Shown: piece by piece, positions 24,390 to 36,891 of the stretch
Numbering within the stretch: position 1 is the first letter of the stretch
Layout: the number at the start of each line of letters is the position of its first letter
Source: Haplomitrium mnioides
Lineage: Eukaryota; Marchantiophyta; Haplomitriopsida; Calobryales
Reading direction: 5' to 3'
DNA: 64,000 nucleotides
Assembly: GCA_049999725.1 (NCBI GenBank)
Contig: JBNGIS010001449.1
Location: 21,798 to 85,797, forward strand
Program-made: the position numbers and the translations under genes
Notes under the pieces: model-generated
Database searches by the model: none
Seen by the model: the letters and a program-made list of their open reading frames with translations, nothing else
What the model was told of the DNA's origin: nothing

Positions 24390-27300
24390 ATGGACGTAGT
24401 AAACAACGGCGTGCAACCTCCACAGCTGCAACCATCACCGCAGCACCTACTGCTAACAGATAGTGGTGCCGATGATAACGAGATCAAAACACCGAAAAAG
24501 AGGGCTGAAACATGGATTCAAGATGAAATCAAAGCTCTAATTGCGTTGAGGAAAGAGATGGATACTCTGTTCAACACTTCCAAGTCTAACAAGCATTTAT
24601 GGGAGCAAATATCGACGAAGATGAAGGACAGAGGATACGAGAGATCGGCAACGATGTGCACTGACAAGTGGAGAAATCTTTTGAAAGAGTACAAGAAAGC
24701 CAAGCATCAGGACAGGGGCGGTTCTGCGAAAGTTGCTTGCTACAAAGATCTTGAGGAGCTCTTGGGTGATAGGGTCAAGACACCGACGCCATTCAAGACT
24801 CCTGGAACTACTGGGAAACTTGAACCATCTCTTATGTCTCCTAAAGGTACTACTCCCGGGTCTGTGAGGGTGCAGTGGATGTCAAAATTGTCACATTTCT
24901 TACTATCGTAGGATGCCTGCACGGAATTGACTGGGGACTCGTGAAAGCACGCTTCCATTGGTTTTTGGTTTTTCATGAGTGAGTTATTGATTTAGTCTTC
25001 TGTTGGTCCGAATTGAATTTGCTTGGGTGTATAGCCGTGTATCATATCTGTGATGTGCTGCACAACATCGATGGAAGCTTGGACAATGGCCTGGATGGGA
25101 GTTGCGGCCAGCTTGCTGTATGTACGATATGGGAACCGAGCGGTTCAGATTGTCCGAGCTGGGAAAATTCTGTCCTGTCAGAGTTGCGTCTTTTTACGCG
25201 ACTTGTTCCTGTTTACCCCATTCGTTCCAACTGCTGGCGAAGTTTCAAGACCTGATCAAGCACGATTGAAAGCTTCCCACTTGTTCGTGCACTCAAGTTG
25301 GATCTGTTTCATGCCACTCTATTTGTACCAGAGGTGTTCAGGGTTTAGAGAGAGCTTAATTGATCATCAGTGTCTACCCAGGCCCTACATGGCTGCACTG
25401 CATTGTAGAAGATGGCAAATTGATCGGTTTCTGGAGGAGAATTAGGTTGTTGAGGTTGGTGAAAACTGCCTAGAGAGCCGTGGACCTAAGAAATGTTAGG
25501 TTGTGATCAAAGGAAAGGAAAATAGCACTTTCATTTTAGACGATTATCAAAAGGTCAAGTTTTGAATTACAGCTAATCATGGCCCCCTTGTGGCCTGAGA
25601 AGCTGCCTGCTAGATTCCCTGTTCTGGTCTCTGCCCTGAATCTCTGTAGGACAGTATGTATCTGCTCTGGAACCTGTCAAAGCTCGGTAGTAGGGAAGGC
25701 GCGGAAAAGTCTTTCAAATCCACAAGCACAGTAAGGATAAGCTCGCAAATAAAGTAGCAAGTTTTTGCTTAAACAATGTTCACCATTTGGAGTTGATGGT
25801 AATTGGTCCTAGTCTAGTGTTTACCGAACTCTTCTTACGTCCAGTTGAAGATCAAGTTGTTCGCTAGCGGGCTATCTACTGAAATATCTGATTGCATGTC
25901 AGTCACTTCTTTCCCTTCTGGCTTCGATTGATGTGGCAGCTGCACAATGACTATATGTCTCCCTACGTAGGCTCCTATTTGACTGTCTGTGCTGTTGATT
26001 TGGTTCTGCTGCGATTTGAAGTTGGCAGTCCTTTAAAACCTCTGCTGACAATCTTTAAAACCTGGCAGTTCCTAGCAGGGTTGCACTTAATCTTGAACGC
26101 CGATTAGATCACGATGGTCATCCAGCAGCTCTTCCTTCCACCGATGCTTTGGGGCATGTACTTGCGAATGGTATAGCGTCACCACATTGGAATTTTAGAG
26201 AATCAAATTCAAATGGTAAGTCTCCACCACTTGATAGTCACTCTGTATTATTATGCTCAAAATCCTTTATATGTCAGGTGTTTTTTCTCAACAACATGGC
26301 TCTGGACTTGAATTACTGCCTGCTCTGACAATAGATTAGATTCTGATTTCCTTTCAGGCACCCACCGGTCGGGTACTCCTGTGGGTGTAGATGTGCGAAT
26401 GGGTTCCCCGCAGCTCGCCCCGACCGGTGGGCGCAGGGTGGAAAATCCCAGCAATTGGGCAAACCATATCAACACATCCATGCCTCAAAATGGTGATTTT
26501 GGTCATACCCATTACCAGACTGCTGCTTGTGTATGTTTTCTGCATGTTGGATGTGTAGGCAAGTCATGCGCATGCATAAACTGTATGCTGCATGAACCAC
26601 AAGCTCTCTGCAAGCAGGTGCATGCATATTGTATTATACAGCCAAGTTCATACTTATCAAGTATTGTAGCTACCACTTGGTACTTAATGGTGAGAGGCCA
26701 GCTTGTCAATTTTCTCCTCCTGTCCTATTGAATTCTTATGAGAGCCCTCTGTCTTAGTCATTTCGTCAGTGTACCTTCCTAGATTTTATACATGCACAGG
26801 GTGTTGTCATGGTTGTAACTGCTCAGAAGGAACTGTACATCAATTTCAGAAAGTAGCTTGACTGTTTTTTCAATTTATGGACATAACAGGAGGAGATCGG
26901 CGATCTGGAGGAGTAGGTGGTGGTGGTGGTGGTGGCGGTGGTGGTGGGGGTGGGGGTGGGAAGGTGATCCTGGTTAAATGTGGAGACATGGCAAGACGAG
27001 TGAGAATCGACGGACCATTTGAATCAATCAAGGAGGCCATTAAAACTGCCTTTGGACTGCGCTCAAGGCGTGCATTTTGGCTGGAAGACGATGATGGAGT
27101 GGTGCAGACTCTTAGTCGCGATATGCCCTCTGGGGAATATACGCTCAATCTTGATCCAGGCAAGTGCCTAAGAATGCTTCTGTCTTTGGTTGTCATTGGT
27201 CATTCATTGGAATGTACAAGCATGAAAGTTGTAATAAGAAAGTGTACAGAGTAGCTATGTTGCTCTCATCTCAGTTGGGCTATATTTTGGTTGTCTGATC

Positions 27301-27540
27301 TCAGTCTTGAACTGTACTTCTTCAGGGATCACTGTTAAGATCTGTAGCTATGACGAGTCAGACCGCATGACAGGCAATACTGAGCATAAAACCCTTTACA
27401 CAGAAGAAGATTTTCGAGAGTTTTTAACTCGGAGGGGGTGGTGCGGCCTTAGAGAAGTGGGAGGGTTCAGGGACATTGAGAGTTTAGAAGAACTTCGCTC
27501 AGAGGCTGTGTATCAACGAGCAGGAATGCTAGGTGCCTAG
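24390..27540 (+). CDS. GT-1/GT-4-type trihelix transcription factor
   Basis: Nuclear DNA-binding protein of the trihelix family. Exons: 24390-24859, 26079-26215, 26358-26492, 26890-27159 and 27326-27540, totalling 1,227 nt (408 aa), close to the roughly 400 aa of GT-1. Start is the ATG of [11 protein letters not shown]. Residues ~35-120 form the trihelix: spaced tryptophans in [20 protein letters not shown] and [13 protein letters not shown], then a fourth helix [10 protein letters not shown]. Exon 2 encodes [13 protein letters not shown], a GT-1 family hallmark. Exons 4-5 give the C-terminal domain ([40 protein letters not shown]). A glycine run (nt ~26911-26960, GGT/GGG repeats) precedes it. 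The exon 1 donor (GTCTGT) is weak and was chosen because it restores the frame; an unseen exon in the 1.2-kb intron is possible. Intron 4 uses a GC donor. Confidence 0.9.
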
Positions 27541-29752
27541 ATGCAGTGTTTTTGGTTACTGAAGTGGGCATGGACATAGTGACATTTCTAGCGTAGTTGA
27601 TTAAGTTGAGTTAAGGATGGTCAAGTCACAACGGCAGCATCTTCAGAGATGCACATTGTACACTAGTTAGGGTTGAGGTCTGAAAGAAAATGCCATCAAT
27701 GAGGATTACAACTTCTGGGAATTCCCTCACGACGTGTCGCACGTCTCTCATAGGCAGGGAAACGGAAACGGTCTGTCAATCTCACTCTGTCATGATGCAT
27801 GCAAGAATGGCACCAGAACAGAAGCTCTCGACTTTTTCTGCACATAATGAGGACAAAGGAGAAAGAATTTTGCAGTTGCATAATTCGGCACACTGATTGT
27901 CAAGCAGCTGTATTTGTCCATCCACCCACCCTGCTGCTGGTGAAACAGGGAGAAGTGGATAAAATAAGGGGAAGCAGAAACTAACTGGATGTGTATCCAT
28001 CCGATTCTCAAGCATCGAGATGGGTGGGTGTCGGAAACGTATCTTTGTATGAGCACTGTATTGTGTACATAGCGTGTGCAAGTCTCGACATACTATATGG
28101 GATACGCTGAGAATGATGCAAGCCTGACACTTGTGGCAGCAAGGGCCGGATATGAGGTTGAACTCTCCCACGCCTTTGTTGCAGACCGCCTTCCGATAAG
28201 CGTGGCCGATCTGCGACGGGTTTGATCTTCCAAGAATCTATCAAAGCTTCCATGTCGAGAAGAGCACCGATTTGGATTCCATTTCCAGTTTCTCCGTTGA
28301 AGGGGATAAAACCTGTCGACAGGTCTCTAATAAAGTTAGACGCTTAGCTGTATGAGTCATGAATCTCTCTTGTTTTTTCTGCTTCCATGAAAATGTCTCC
28401 AGCGTGTCTGCCTTTGCCGGCGACATCCCCGCCTCGTAACTTCGCTGTTTATTGACTTTAGAGATTCTTTTCCTTGCTAGATTTCTTTATGCAAGTTTAC
28501 TTTGGCTCCGCTACATTTTTAAAGCTTCCGTGGAATTGATTCCGTGGGGAAGATTCTGCTCAAATCTCGAGATCTCTAATTTTACCTTGACACTGCTTCA
28601 ACCAACAACTCAACGCACGTATTGGCCTGCTTCCAACAATGTTATTTCCCTTCTTAGCCATCCAAGCATCTCCTGACCGGGTCACTGTATCTTGAATGTG
28701 TCGCATTTTGAATGTATGAGAACTCGTTGTAAGTTTGTGAAAGGGAGGTCTGCGTCTCAGGTGCTGGAATCTAGCTGCCAAGTAAAAGGCTCTTCTTCTT
28801 TGGGCTTATTAACAAAAAAACATGCAAAAGCGAACAGCTTTCGAAGAGTAAGCATTCCGATGCAACGTACTGTTATGGAACAAAACTGTCGTGTAAACCA
28901 TGCTCCTCCATTTGTGCTCAGATCCAACCACTTCATTCTTTTTAAGCTTTTGTAGAAAGTTAACGAAATCAAGCAAAGGACAACTGATAACACAGTAACG
29001 TTTGGTCAGCAAAGTGATACCATGGAGAGGATCAAGACTTCGGAATTCAGACTGCGTGTTGCTGAAGTTGTTGATTGACAATTGAAGGAAGCTAAAGTAA
29101 GATGATGGGTTCAGACTCAGAAGCATAGCTATTTCCACCTTTAATACCACGACAGAGAGACAGACAGAATGACTTCCTAAGATGGTTAAAGGAAACACTA
29201 CTTCTTAGGAATAGAAAGACCGAGCGTACATACGAGCAGTACACGTCCCATCGATCTAAACTTGCTCACATGACGATTGGCGTCATCTCTATGCAAGAAT
29301 TGCTGCACTACCATGTCGGCCAGATCTAGTCAAATTCTAAAGATGGGAAGCTTAGAGTACAGTGTCGGTGTCTTTATAGGGAAATGGATGGGCAAGAATC
29401 CTGACACATGGCTGCAGCAACTGCGTGTACGGAAGACCAGCAGCCCAGCCGCCATGCACGAGCTCAAGGGATGGTCGATTTTGGGTTTTGATTTCGGTTT
29501 CGAGTTGTGGAGTTTGTGCTAGAGATGGCTTGACATGATGGTTGTGTTGGAACAACTACTTCAAGAGAATTCACAGTCTCTCAAGTTAACCCAATTTTCA
29601 GGGCTGGGTTCGTGCTTGTGGTTTTCGTGAGTCCATTCGACTACTGAGAATTGGTTGCTGCAATCTTTTTCAATACTGCTACGGGTTGTTGGAAATGTAG
29701 CCGCGCGGAATTTCGACAGATAGTTCCTACCAGCTAACTATCTTCGTGTTCC
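27541..29752. other. Intergenic between trihelix gene and LSF1
   Basis: Contains the 3' UTR of the trihelix gene and the upstream region of LSF1. Scattered short open frames on both strands show no domain or splice structure. I see nothing else here. Confidence 0.5.
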
Positions 29753-32700
29753 ATGCAGATAATGGCAATAGCACTGGTAGGAAAGTTTGGATTTTGTGCT
29801 TGCAACAACCGGGAGGTCCTCGAGTCATCTCTCACGATCACTAATCGATCTTCTAGTGCCTGGTTCACAGCTGTTGGGAATTCCCACCATTTGCAAACTG
29901 CAGGATGGCAATTAGAAGTTTGCCCAGCTTCGAGATCTTCGGATACGCACTGTACCCTGAAGTTGAACCTCTCGGGATTGTGCCAATTTCCCCATCCCTT
30001 GATTTTTGACCCGAAGCTAGCTAATCGGGTAGTATCTTGGCCCAGCGGAGAATTTGTGAAGACATGGAGGAAACGAAAGGCAAGTCCAGTGAAGGCAGGC
30101 AATCAGAGATCCGAGGATTCTCGGCTAGCGACGAAGGACACCCCTAAAATGCATCTGAATGAGTACATGGTCACAGTGGAAAGACCCCTTGGCCTCCGCT
30201 TTGCCCAAACTCTGAGCGGGAAGATATACGTTGAGGCCCTTGCAAAACAGGTGTGTGTTCATATGTACGATCTTATGGAAATATGCTCTAGCAAGTGCTA
30301 CACACTCTAATGGTAAAAGCTAGAAGCAGCAACTATTACCGCTACACCATCACCTCGAAAGATATTGTCATGGATATTGGGAGAATAATAGAGAAACTTT
30401 TCTTGACAAATCGGCTTTTACGTTTTCTGCATGATACAGGGGAATGCAGAAAAAGAGCGGATCATAATGGTAGGGGACGTGTTGAAGAAGATAAGCGCTG
30501 TATCTGGTGATTCCCTTGTGGATGTGGAGGACCTGGAAAGCACAAGGTAGACACGATTACCATCTGCTTACAGTCCTTGCTGAGTTCAGCTGAATGAAGT
30601 GCCAAGTCGAAGGATTACACATATTAGATGTAAGTCTTACCAATGAGGAAATCATGCTTATCATCTGCTGTTTCGGAATTTTTAAGGCATTGTAGAAGGT
30701 GCTGGCAATTAGCTGAATCGTGTCAACTGCGATGCACGCACAGAAAAATCAATCATCGAAACAAGTATCCTCTCATGACATTTTCAATGGTAGAATGTGA
30801 TAGAGAATCTCTACACTCAGTCGGATGTGTGCTTTATGGGGTTTATACACCCACATATAGGGATGTACTGACTAGAAGGTTGGTTTTGCAAGAGGACAGG
30901 CATGCAATTCAGACACGAAATGGGCGTGTCAATCTGGTATTTGAGAGATCTTCTCCAACTTTACGGTCCTCATTCAGCACCAATGCAGGGCCCTTCAATG
31001 CAGGTCGTGTCGCAGTGGCAACATGGAACAGCAGTGTTCTAGTGCCACCCTATCAGGCTTCGGACGAAGCAGAAGCGGGTCGCTCAGGGTTTGCAATCTA
31101 TTCCTCCAAGTATCTCTCACCCAAGGGTTTGTACAGCGTTGCCAAGGCACCAGGAAATAGTAATGTGGATGCGCGCTACCCACGTTTCAAAGACTATCAG
31201 AGAACTGAGAATAAGAAGAGCTTTAGAGACAAAGTACTAGAAGTTGTAAATTTATTTAGTGATGAAGACGGAAGTAGGGAAGTCGAATGGAGCCATGGTA
31301 CCTTCAAAGAAGACGAATTTATAAATGCTCTGGCAAGAGGCGAAGGAGACTTGGTTTATAATCCCTTTCTCGGCATAAATGTCTCAAAGGTGTGTCTGCA
31401 AAGGGACCTGATTCCCAAATGAAGTTTCCACAGATGTGCTCAGTTTTGTTCAAGGGTTTGCTCATGATTGTGTCGTGATTGCAATGCAGATAACGGAGCA
31501 TATTTTCGTTGGCTCATGTGTGCAATCTGAATCTGACCTTCGCCTCCTCGTGGAAAGATACGTGAGTGGTACTCTAATCTCCTTACTCCAAGATTCTCTT
31601 GAAAATTTTGTGTAAACGCTAGGACAATGAAGTCAGGATCCATCCAGGTGAGAAATGTTTCGCACGAGTGTGGCATTCATCAAAGCACTAACTTTGACTC
31701 TGCCACCCGCAGCGTATAACTGCAATTTTAAACTTGCAGCCCAAAAGTGAGCAGGAGAGTTGGGAAATTGATGGACAGGCGATTGCAAATCTTGCCCAGC
31801 AAGAAGGCCTTGTTGTTATTGACTGCCCGATCAGGTGCTGGGACAAGAAGTGTGACTGTTCTGAATCTGTCTTATAGAAACTATCTATTTTGAGGGTTCA
31901 GTACTGGAGTGATTGCTCGGATGATTGTTCCACCGATCCATCGAATGAAATCCCTTTTCCACCTGTATTCAAAAATTGATATGCAGCAGCTTCTTTGTCT
32001 GGCTTGCAGGGATGTTGACGCAGTTGATTTGCGTAGGAAGTTACCATATACAGTTGGAGCTTTATACCGATTGCTGCGGAAAGGTCATCGTGTTTTTGTA
32101 ACCTGTACAACAGGTCTAGACAGGTCTCCTGCTTGTGTCATAGCATATCTGCACTGGATTCAAGATGTTGCTCTACAAGAAGCAATAGAATACATAAACA
32201 ATCTACACCGATGTGGTCCTGACAGGTATTGATTGCTCAACCGTCAGTGTCAGTGTCGATTGAATGTAGAATTCTGAATGTGTTGCATCGTTCTCATGAA
32301 TTCCACATTGTCGCCTGTACAGTGTCAAAGTTCTTTATGCATAGGATGCATATGTTACTGATATTCTAGTTGCTGAATTGCGTCCACAGACTGTTATGCT
32401 TGAAGTAGTTACAGCATCAAGCCTAAAAAAATTATTGTTCTGTTCTAGGCCTGCCATAGTTTGGGCAACATGGGATCTGATTGCCATGGCAGAGAAGGAA
32501 GATCACAAAGGACCGCCTACTCATTCTGTGCAGTTTGTTTGGAACCACGGTTGCAGGGAGGTGAAGATTTGACCTATTTCATTTATTCTTATCCTCAAGT
32601 GACAGTTTCATAGGCAGAACTCACGCTTTGAATCCTTGATCCACACTACAGTTGCATGGTGCTACATTTCGTTTGAATTTGGCAGTGCAGTAATGAATGT

Positions 32701-33805
32701 CATTGTTGGCTCTACTATCTACCTAAGACTTTGACATTCCATGTTCAGTCAGTGTACCCACCTTGCGTTGATCTAGGAATGTAGCAGAGTGTCATGAATG
32801 CAATTTGACAAAGAGCGGTGTAGCTTCCATGCCAAGTATAGGAATATTGCAACTTGCCCCAGTCAAAAAGCCTATGAACGTAGATCAAGGTGGCATTTTC
32901 ATCTTGATGCGCCTGCCAAAGTGTGTTCTTTCTGAGCTTAGCTACATTCTTCAGGGCGAAGAGGTACTGTTGGTGGGTGAGTTTCAAGGAGGATGGAATG
33001 AGCCTATCAGGGCAGTGCATGGAAGTGGTCCAAAATACACAGTTGACTTGCGCCTTCCACAGGGAAAGTACGTTGTTTCAGCAATTGTGTCCTAATTACG
33101 AACTCAATGAAAGAGATTGTCATTTCTGCCAAATCATAACAAGTCTGATGTTGTGAACGCCATACAAGTGAGCAAAAACATGTGTACTGTAGTCAGAGAC
33201 TGAGGAGTAACGTATTTCTTGCAGATATCACTATAAGTTTATTGTTGGTGGAGAATGGAAACATTCAGGAAATCTCCCGACCGAAGTGGACAGGTGGGGC
33301 AACATTAACAATGTTATTAGAATTGGGGATGTTGCCACCCCTTACTTCAGGAGTCCACATCGTGTACACGTGAAGGTAAATTGCTACCAGGTTTTGACTC
33401 AAAGTTGTAAAGCACATGGCAAAGCACTTCGACATGAATCTGGGCAATCAGAGCTAAACTTTTGGGTGTGGAAAGGGGGAAAGATTTCTGAGATACCTGT
33501 GTACAGGCTTATGACATTGGCTTGGTAGAGTTAGAAGTCATATCTTGGTGGAATTGACTACACCACGTGATGCTCACCCACAAGGCCAAATCCCGCGTTA
33601 TGCTTCTCGTAGGACATTGTCTTGGCATGTTTACGGTTTGGGTTTCTTGACACAAGGTTCAAATGTGTCTGTCTTGTGGCAGGAACTGACAACGATAAAG
33701 GTCATAGAACGGCCCTTAACAGAGGATGAACGTTTCACGTTGGCTTTTGCTGCCCGCCTGTTGGCCTTCAGAATCGATCCTTCAACATTTTCACCTAAAA
33801 CATAG
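29753..33805 (+). CDS. LSF1: LIKE SEX4 1 (LSF1): PDZ-like, phosphatase and CBM48 protein
   Basis: Plastid protein required for normal night-time starch breakdown; in Arabidopsis it acts mainly as a granule-bound scaffold for beta-amylases. Exons: 29753-30250, 30440-30546, 30861-31389, 31490-31561, 31713-31834, 32010-32225, 32449-32560, 32955-33067, 33225-33375 and 33683-33805, totalling 2,043 nt (680 aa plus stop). The N-terminus is transit-peptide-like; ATG at 29753 or 29762. A PDZ-like region follows (VERPLGLRFAQ...GNAEKERIIMVGDVLKK). The dual-specificity phosphatase fold has ITEHIFVGSC and the loop VTCTTGLDRSPACVIAYLHW: a C-x5-R signature (Cys at nt 32104-32106, Arg at 32122-32124) with Thr where active phosphatases have His, as in Arabidopsis LSF1. 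The CBM48 starch-binding domain has EVLLVGEFQGGWNEPI and YKFIVGGEWKHS. The tail is KVIERPLTEDERFTLA. Exon 3 is long for the family, and its 5' boundary at 30861 is the least certain. Confidence 0.95.
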
Positions 33806-34111
33806 TTTCTCGTGCCTGCTTCCTTGCTTGCTTGCATGCCTTGTGCAATCATTGGCAATTCTTATCTATAAGTGCCACAATATCAATAGTTGAGTCGGTA
33901 GAATACATGTATGGGTATTTTTGTAGTTAGCTGTACTCGGTAGAACCTGGGTACTTGTTTCTTCCTTATTTTGAGAGTATTTCTAAAAGGGTATTCAATG
34001 ATCTCTTGATGAATATTTGTAACAATGTGGGAGTCTTCATAAGAGCATTCAAATATACCCAACACTTTCAACCATTTTTGCATCTACAAGTCACCTTAAA
34101 AGCTGCCTAAA
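33806..34111. other. LSF1 3' flank
   Basis: AT-rich sequence between the LSF1 stop codon and the satellite-like repeats. It presumably includes the 3' UTR. No other signal seen. Confidence 0.5.
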
Positions 34112-34380
34112 AAGTTGGTGATTCAATTGATAGCAAAAAGTCATTGTGCAGATTTCTGTCATTCAATTGAAAGCAAAAAAGGCAGTGCAAATTTTGTGAT
34201 TCAATTTAAAGCAAAAAAGACATTGTGCAAATTTCGTGATTCAATTTAAAGCAAAAAGATATTGTGCGAATGTAGTGATTCAATTGATAGCAAAAAATTG
34301 CATTGTGCAAAGTTGGTGATACCACAAAGAAATTGTGCAAATGTCTCAATTGATGGCAAAAAAGACATCATGCAAATTAT
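34112..34380. repeat. Tandem repeat, unit ~42-47 bp
   Basis: About six imperfect units, each containing GTGATTCAATT, then (G/A)AAAGCAAAAAAG, then CATTGTGCAAATTT. Units vary by small indels. It marks the boundary between the gene-rich left half and the repeat-rich right half. Confidence 0.8.
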
Positions 34381-34419
34381 ACTAGATAATAGATCAATCT
34401 AAGAAACCAACATTATCTA

Positions 34420-35220
34420 ACATTCTCATCCACTCCTCATCAAATAAGACTTAAAAGACTTGGATTATGGTAGATCATTTCATCTAGCACTCACTTATTG
34501 CTAGATTGTATCACCTCACCAATTTCTAATCGCATCAACCAACATTCTCACTCATTGCTGATCATATCATGTAAGATTCTCACCCATTGCAAGATCTTCA
34601 TTTCTCTACATCTATTGTTAGATCTTATTATCTAACATTCTAACCTTACCAATTGCTACATCACATCATTCTCACTCATTGTTAGAATGTATCATCTAAC
34701 ATTCTTACTCGTTTGATTCCATCATCTATCAAGCTCGCCTCAACTATTGTGAGACTCTGTCATTTAACATTCTCACCCTACATATTGCTAGTTGATATCA
34801 TCTAACATTTTCACCTATTGCTAGATAGTACTATCTAATATCTTAACTCATTGTAACATCGCATCATTAAACATTCCCACTCATTGTTAGATCACATCAT
34901 CAAGCAAACTCACTCATTATTGATCAAAACATCTATAACTCTCACCTATTGCTAGATCGTATTTTCTAGCATTTTAAACTATTACGTAGATTGTATGATC
35001 TAATATTTTCAGCCCACTCGTTGCTAGCTCATATCATTTTGCATTCTCACCTATTACAAGATTGCATCATCCAATATTCTTACTTATTGTTAGATCATAT
35101 CTATTGAAATTTACAATATACCTATTCATAGATTGCATAATTTCAAATTTTGACTCCATCTATCTTTAGATTGCATCTTCTATCATTGTCATCCATTTCT
35201 AGATCGCATCATCAAACATT
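34420..35220. repeat. Degenerate satellite-like repeat
   Basis: About 800 bp of recurring phrases CTCACTCATTG, CTAGATC(A/G)TATCATC and TAACATTCTCAC, spaced roughly every 35-60 bp. No coding frame. It follows directly on the preceding tandem repeat but has an unrelated unit. Confidence 0.75.
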
Positions 35221-35269
35221 AATTTTGTAAAATAACTCAAAGACAAACTCCGAATGAGTAACAACTCAG

Positions 35270-35710
35270 TGTAACTCTCTAAACACAATCTCTCAACCAA
35301 ATACCAATATAGCAACCAACTAACCAAATGCCAAGAAAGGCTATCCTCCAAAGAGAACACAAGAAAATGCTCAAATCAATTGAAAAGAACTCTAAAATGA
35401 AGAGTTTGGCAATGAAACTCTTCTATTTATACTTGAGAAGAAGATGTCATACTATTTACTTTGCTTACAAGTTACTTCCAATTTCAACCCTAAAAATGAG
35501 CCTATGTTACTTCACTAAAAGTATATTCAAAGGCCAGTAATCCTTATACCACTTTACTAAAAGGATTTCAAAACTAAAATTGATCTTATACCAATCTTAT
35601 ACCACTCACTAAAAGTAATCATGTTTTGGTAGTCACTACTAGTCCCTTCACTCCTCTTTATTTTCTTATAAATAGCACAATATTGTGTTTGTACCAATAC
35701 ATAATCCTTG
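35270..35710 (+). repeat. Dispersed repeat R1, left copy (LTR-like)
   Basis: This segment is homologous, in the same orientation, to 63120-63480. Shared landmarks are CTCTT(C/T)TATTTATAC, AGAGAAGA, TTACAAGT, AATTTCA(A/G)CCCTAAAA, CTTCACTCCTCT and TATTTTCTTATAAATAGCA. The last includes a TATA-like TTATAAATAG. Length and promoter-like content recall an LTR, but no primer-binding site, polypurine tract or polyprotein was found. Confidence 0.5.
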
Positions 35711-36180
35711 TCTTCAATTCGATAACATTCTCATCATTGCCAAATAGTCGAATATTCATATAATCAAATAACATCTTGAACAATTTGATGGTTAGAAGAA
35801 GTCTCCCGAAAAGCATAATGAAGTGGACTTCCTTTCCAAAAAACCTTTCATTGAGCTTGTGGAAGTCGCTCTTGCTTAATAGCTCATTTTGCCAAATTGA
35901 AGTCCACTTCATATTTTTAATGATCAAGAAGAGCTACAGCCGGAGGAGAAATTTGAACACATTTTGGACTAGAAATAACTTCAAAAATAGAGAAAATACC
36001 AATCCAAGCTTGAGATAAACTTATGGACTCGAGTATCTAAGGACAAGGGAAGCTCGTGAGTAGAAAACATAACTTGGTTATCTAAAACATAAGAGAAATC
36101 ACAACTATGTTTATCGACATATTGTTTTGCTAATTTTGAACAATAACAAGATGATTAACAACCACTACTTTGAACTAGGA
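35711..36180. other. AT-rich spacer with a 14-bp inverted repeat
   Basis: No gene supported. ATGAAGTGGACTTC near 35818 recurs as its reverse complement GAAGTCCACTTCAT near 35900. The right end (~36160-36180) carries a mutated copy of the ACAACCGCTACTTTGAACC motif seen at the ends of the methyltransferase units. Confidence 0.45.
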
Positions 36181-36280
36181 NNNNNNNNNNNNNNNNNNNN
36201 NNNNNNNNNNNNNNNNNNNNNNNNNNNNNNNNNNNNNNNNNNNNNNNNNNNNNNNNNNNNNNNNNNNNNNNNNNNNNNNN
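36181..36280. other. Assembly gap (100 N)
   Basis: 100 undetermined bases, probably a default-size gap. It lies at the 3' edge of methyltransferase copy 1, between the downstream palindrome array and the terminal motif. Confidence 0.95.
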
Positions 36281-36394
36281 AACAATGATATTTTTAATTT
36301 CAAAATTTGATCAAAACATTCAAATCTTATTAGAAACATATTCAATCAAAAAAAGATGCTTAGAAATACAAAGACTTTGAACCGTAGTCTAGAA

Positions 36395-36665
36395 TATTGA
36401 AGCTCATGCGCTTGGAATGCTTAAGTTCTTGCTTGTAGGAACTTTGAACTAGAACCCTAAAGCATATGTGCACTTGGATTGATGAAGCCCTTGTGTGAAT
36501 AGATTGTTGAAGCCAATGCGTGCATGGAACATTAAATCACATGTGTGCATGGACAACAAAAGCCACGGTTGGTTTGCTAAAGCACATCCGCTTATGAACT
36601 ACTAAAGCCCATGTGCACAGGGACTAATGAAGCCCTTGCTTGCATGGAATACTGAAATTCACGAT
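36395..36665. repeat. Palindrome array downstream of methyltransferase copy 1
   Basis: Degenerate units such as AATGCGTGCATGGA, CATGTGTGCATGGAC and CCCATGTGCACAGGGAC separated by GAAGC/TAAAGC phrases. It corresponds in position to the arrays at 40385-40560 and 62330-62530 downstream of the other copies. Confidence 0.6.
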
Positions 36666-36891
36666 TGAAAAATAAACTTGTACAAAAATCCAAATTTTTC
36701 GAAAAGGAACTTCTATGCTAGCATTGACTTCGTTGCTAGTTTTTACAAAAACTAGTAGGTTTTGTTTAAATATCATTTTGCAAAAGAAAATGGATCCTCA
36801 AAAAAATACTTAATAAATTCTATTTGGAATGCAACAAGAATGGAGACCACCATATTTTGTAAAAAAATACTTTATTATTTTGGAAAATACA

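Noticed and set aside
26870-27196. Minus-strand frame with a polyproline run
   Set aside because: It is the reverse complement of the glycine run in trihelix exon 4.
34112-34380. Tandem repeat considered as a CRISPR-like array
   Set aside because: Units are contiguous and degenerate, with no unique spacers, in a plant nuclear context.
35658-35927. Minus-strand frame with SKSDFHKLNERFFG as a possible end of a copia-type polyprotein
   Set aside because: Too short and too loosely similar; no integrase, reverse transcriptase or RNase H motif nearby.
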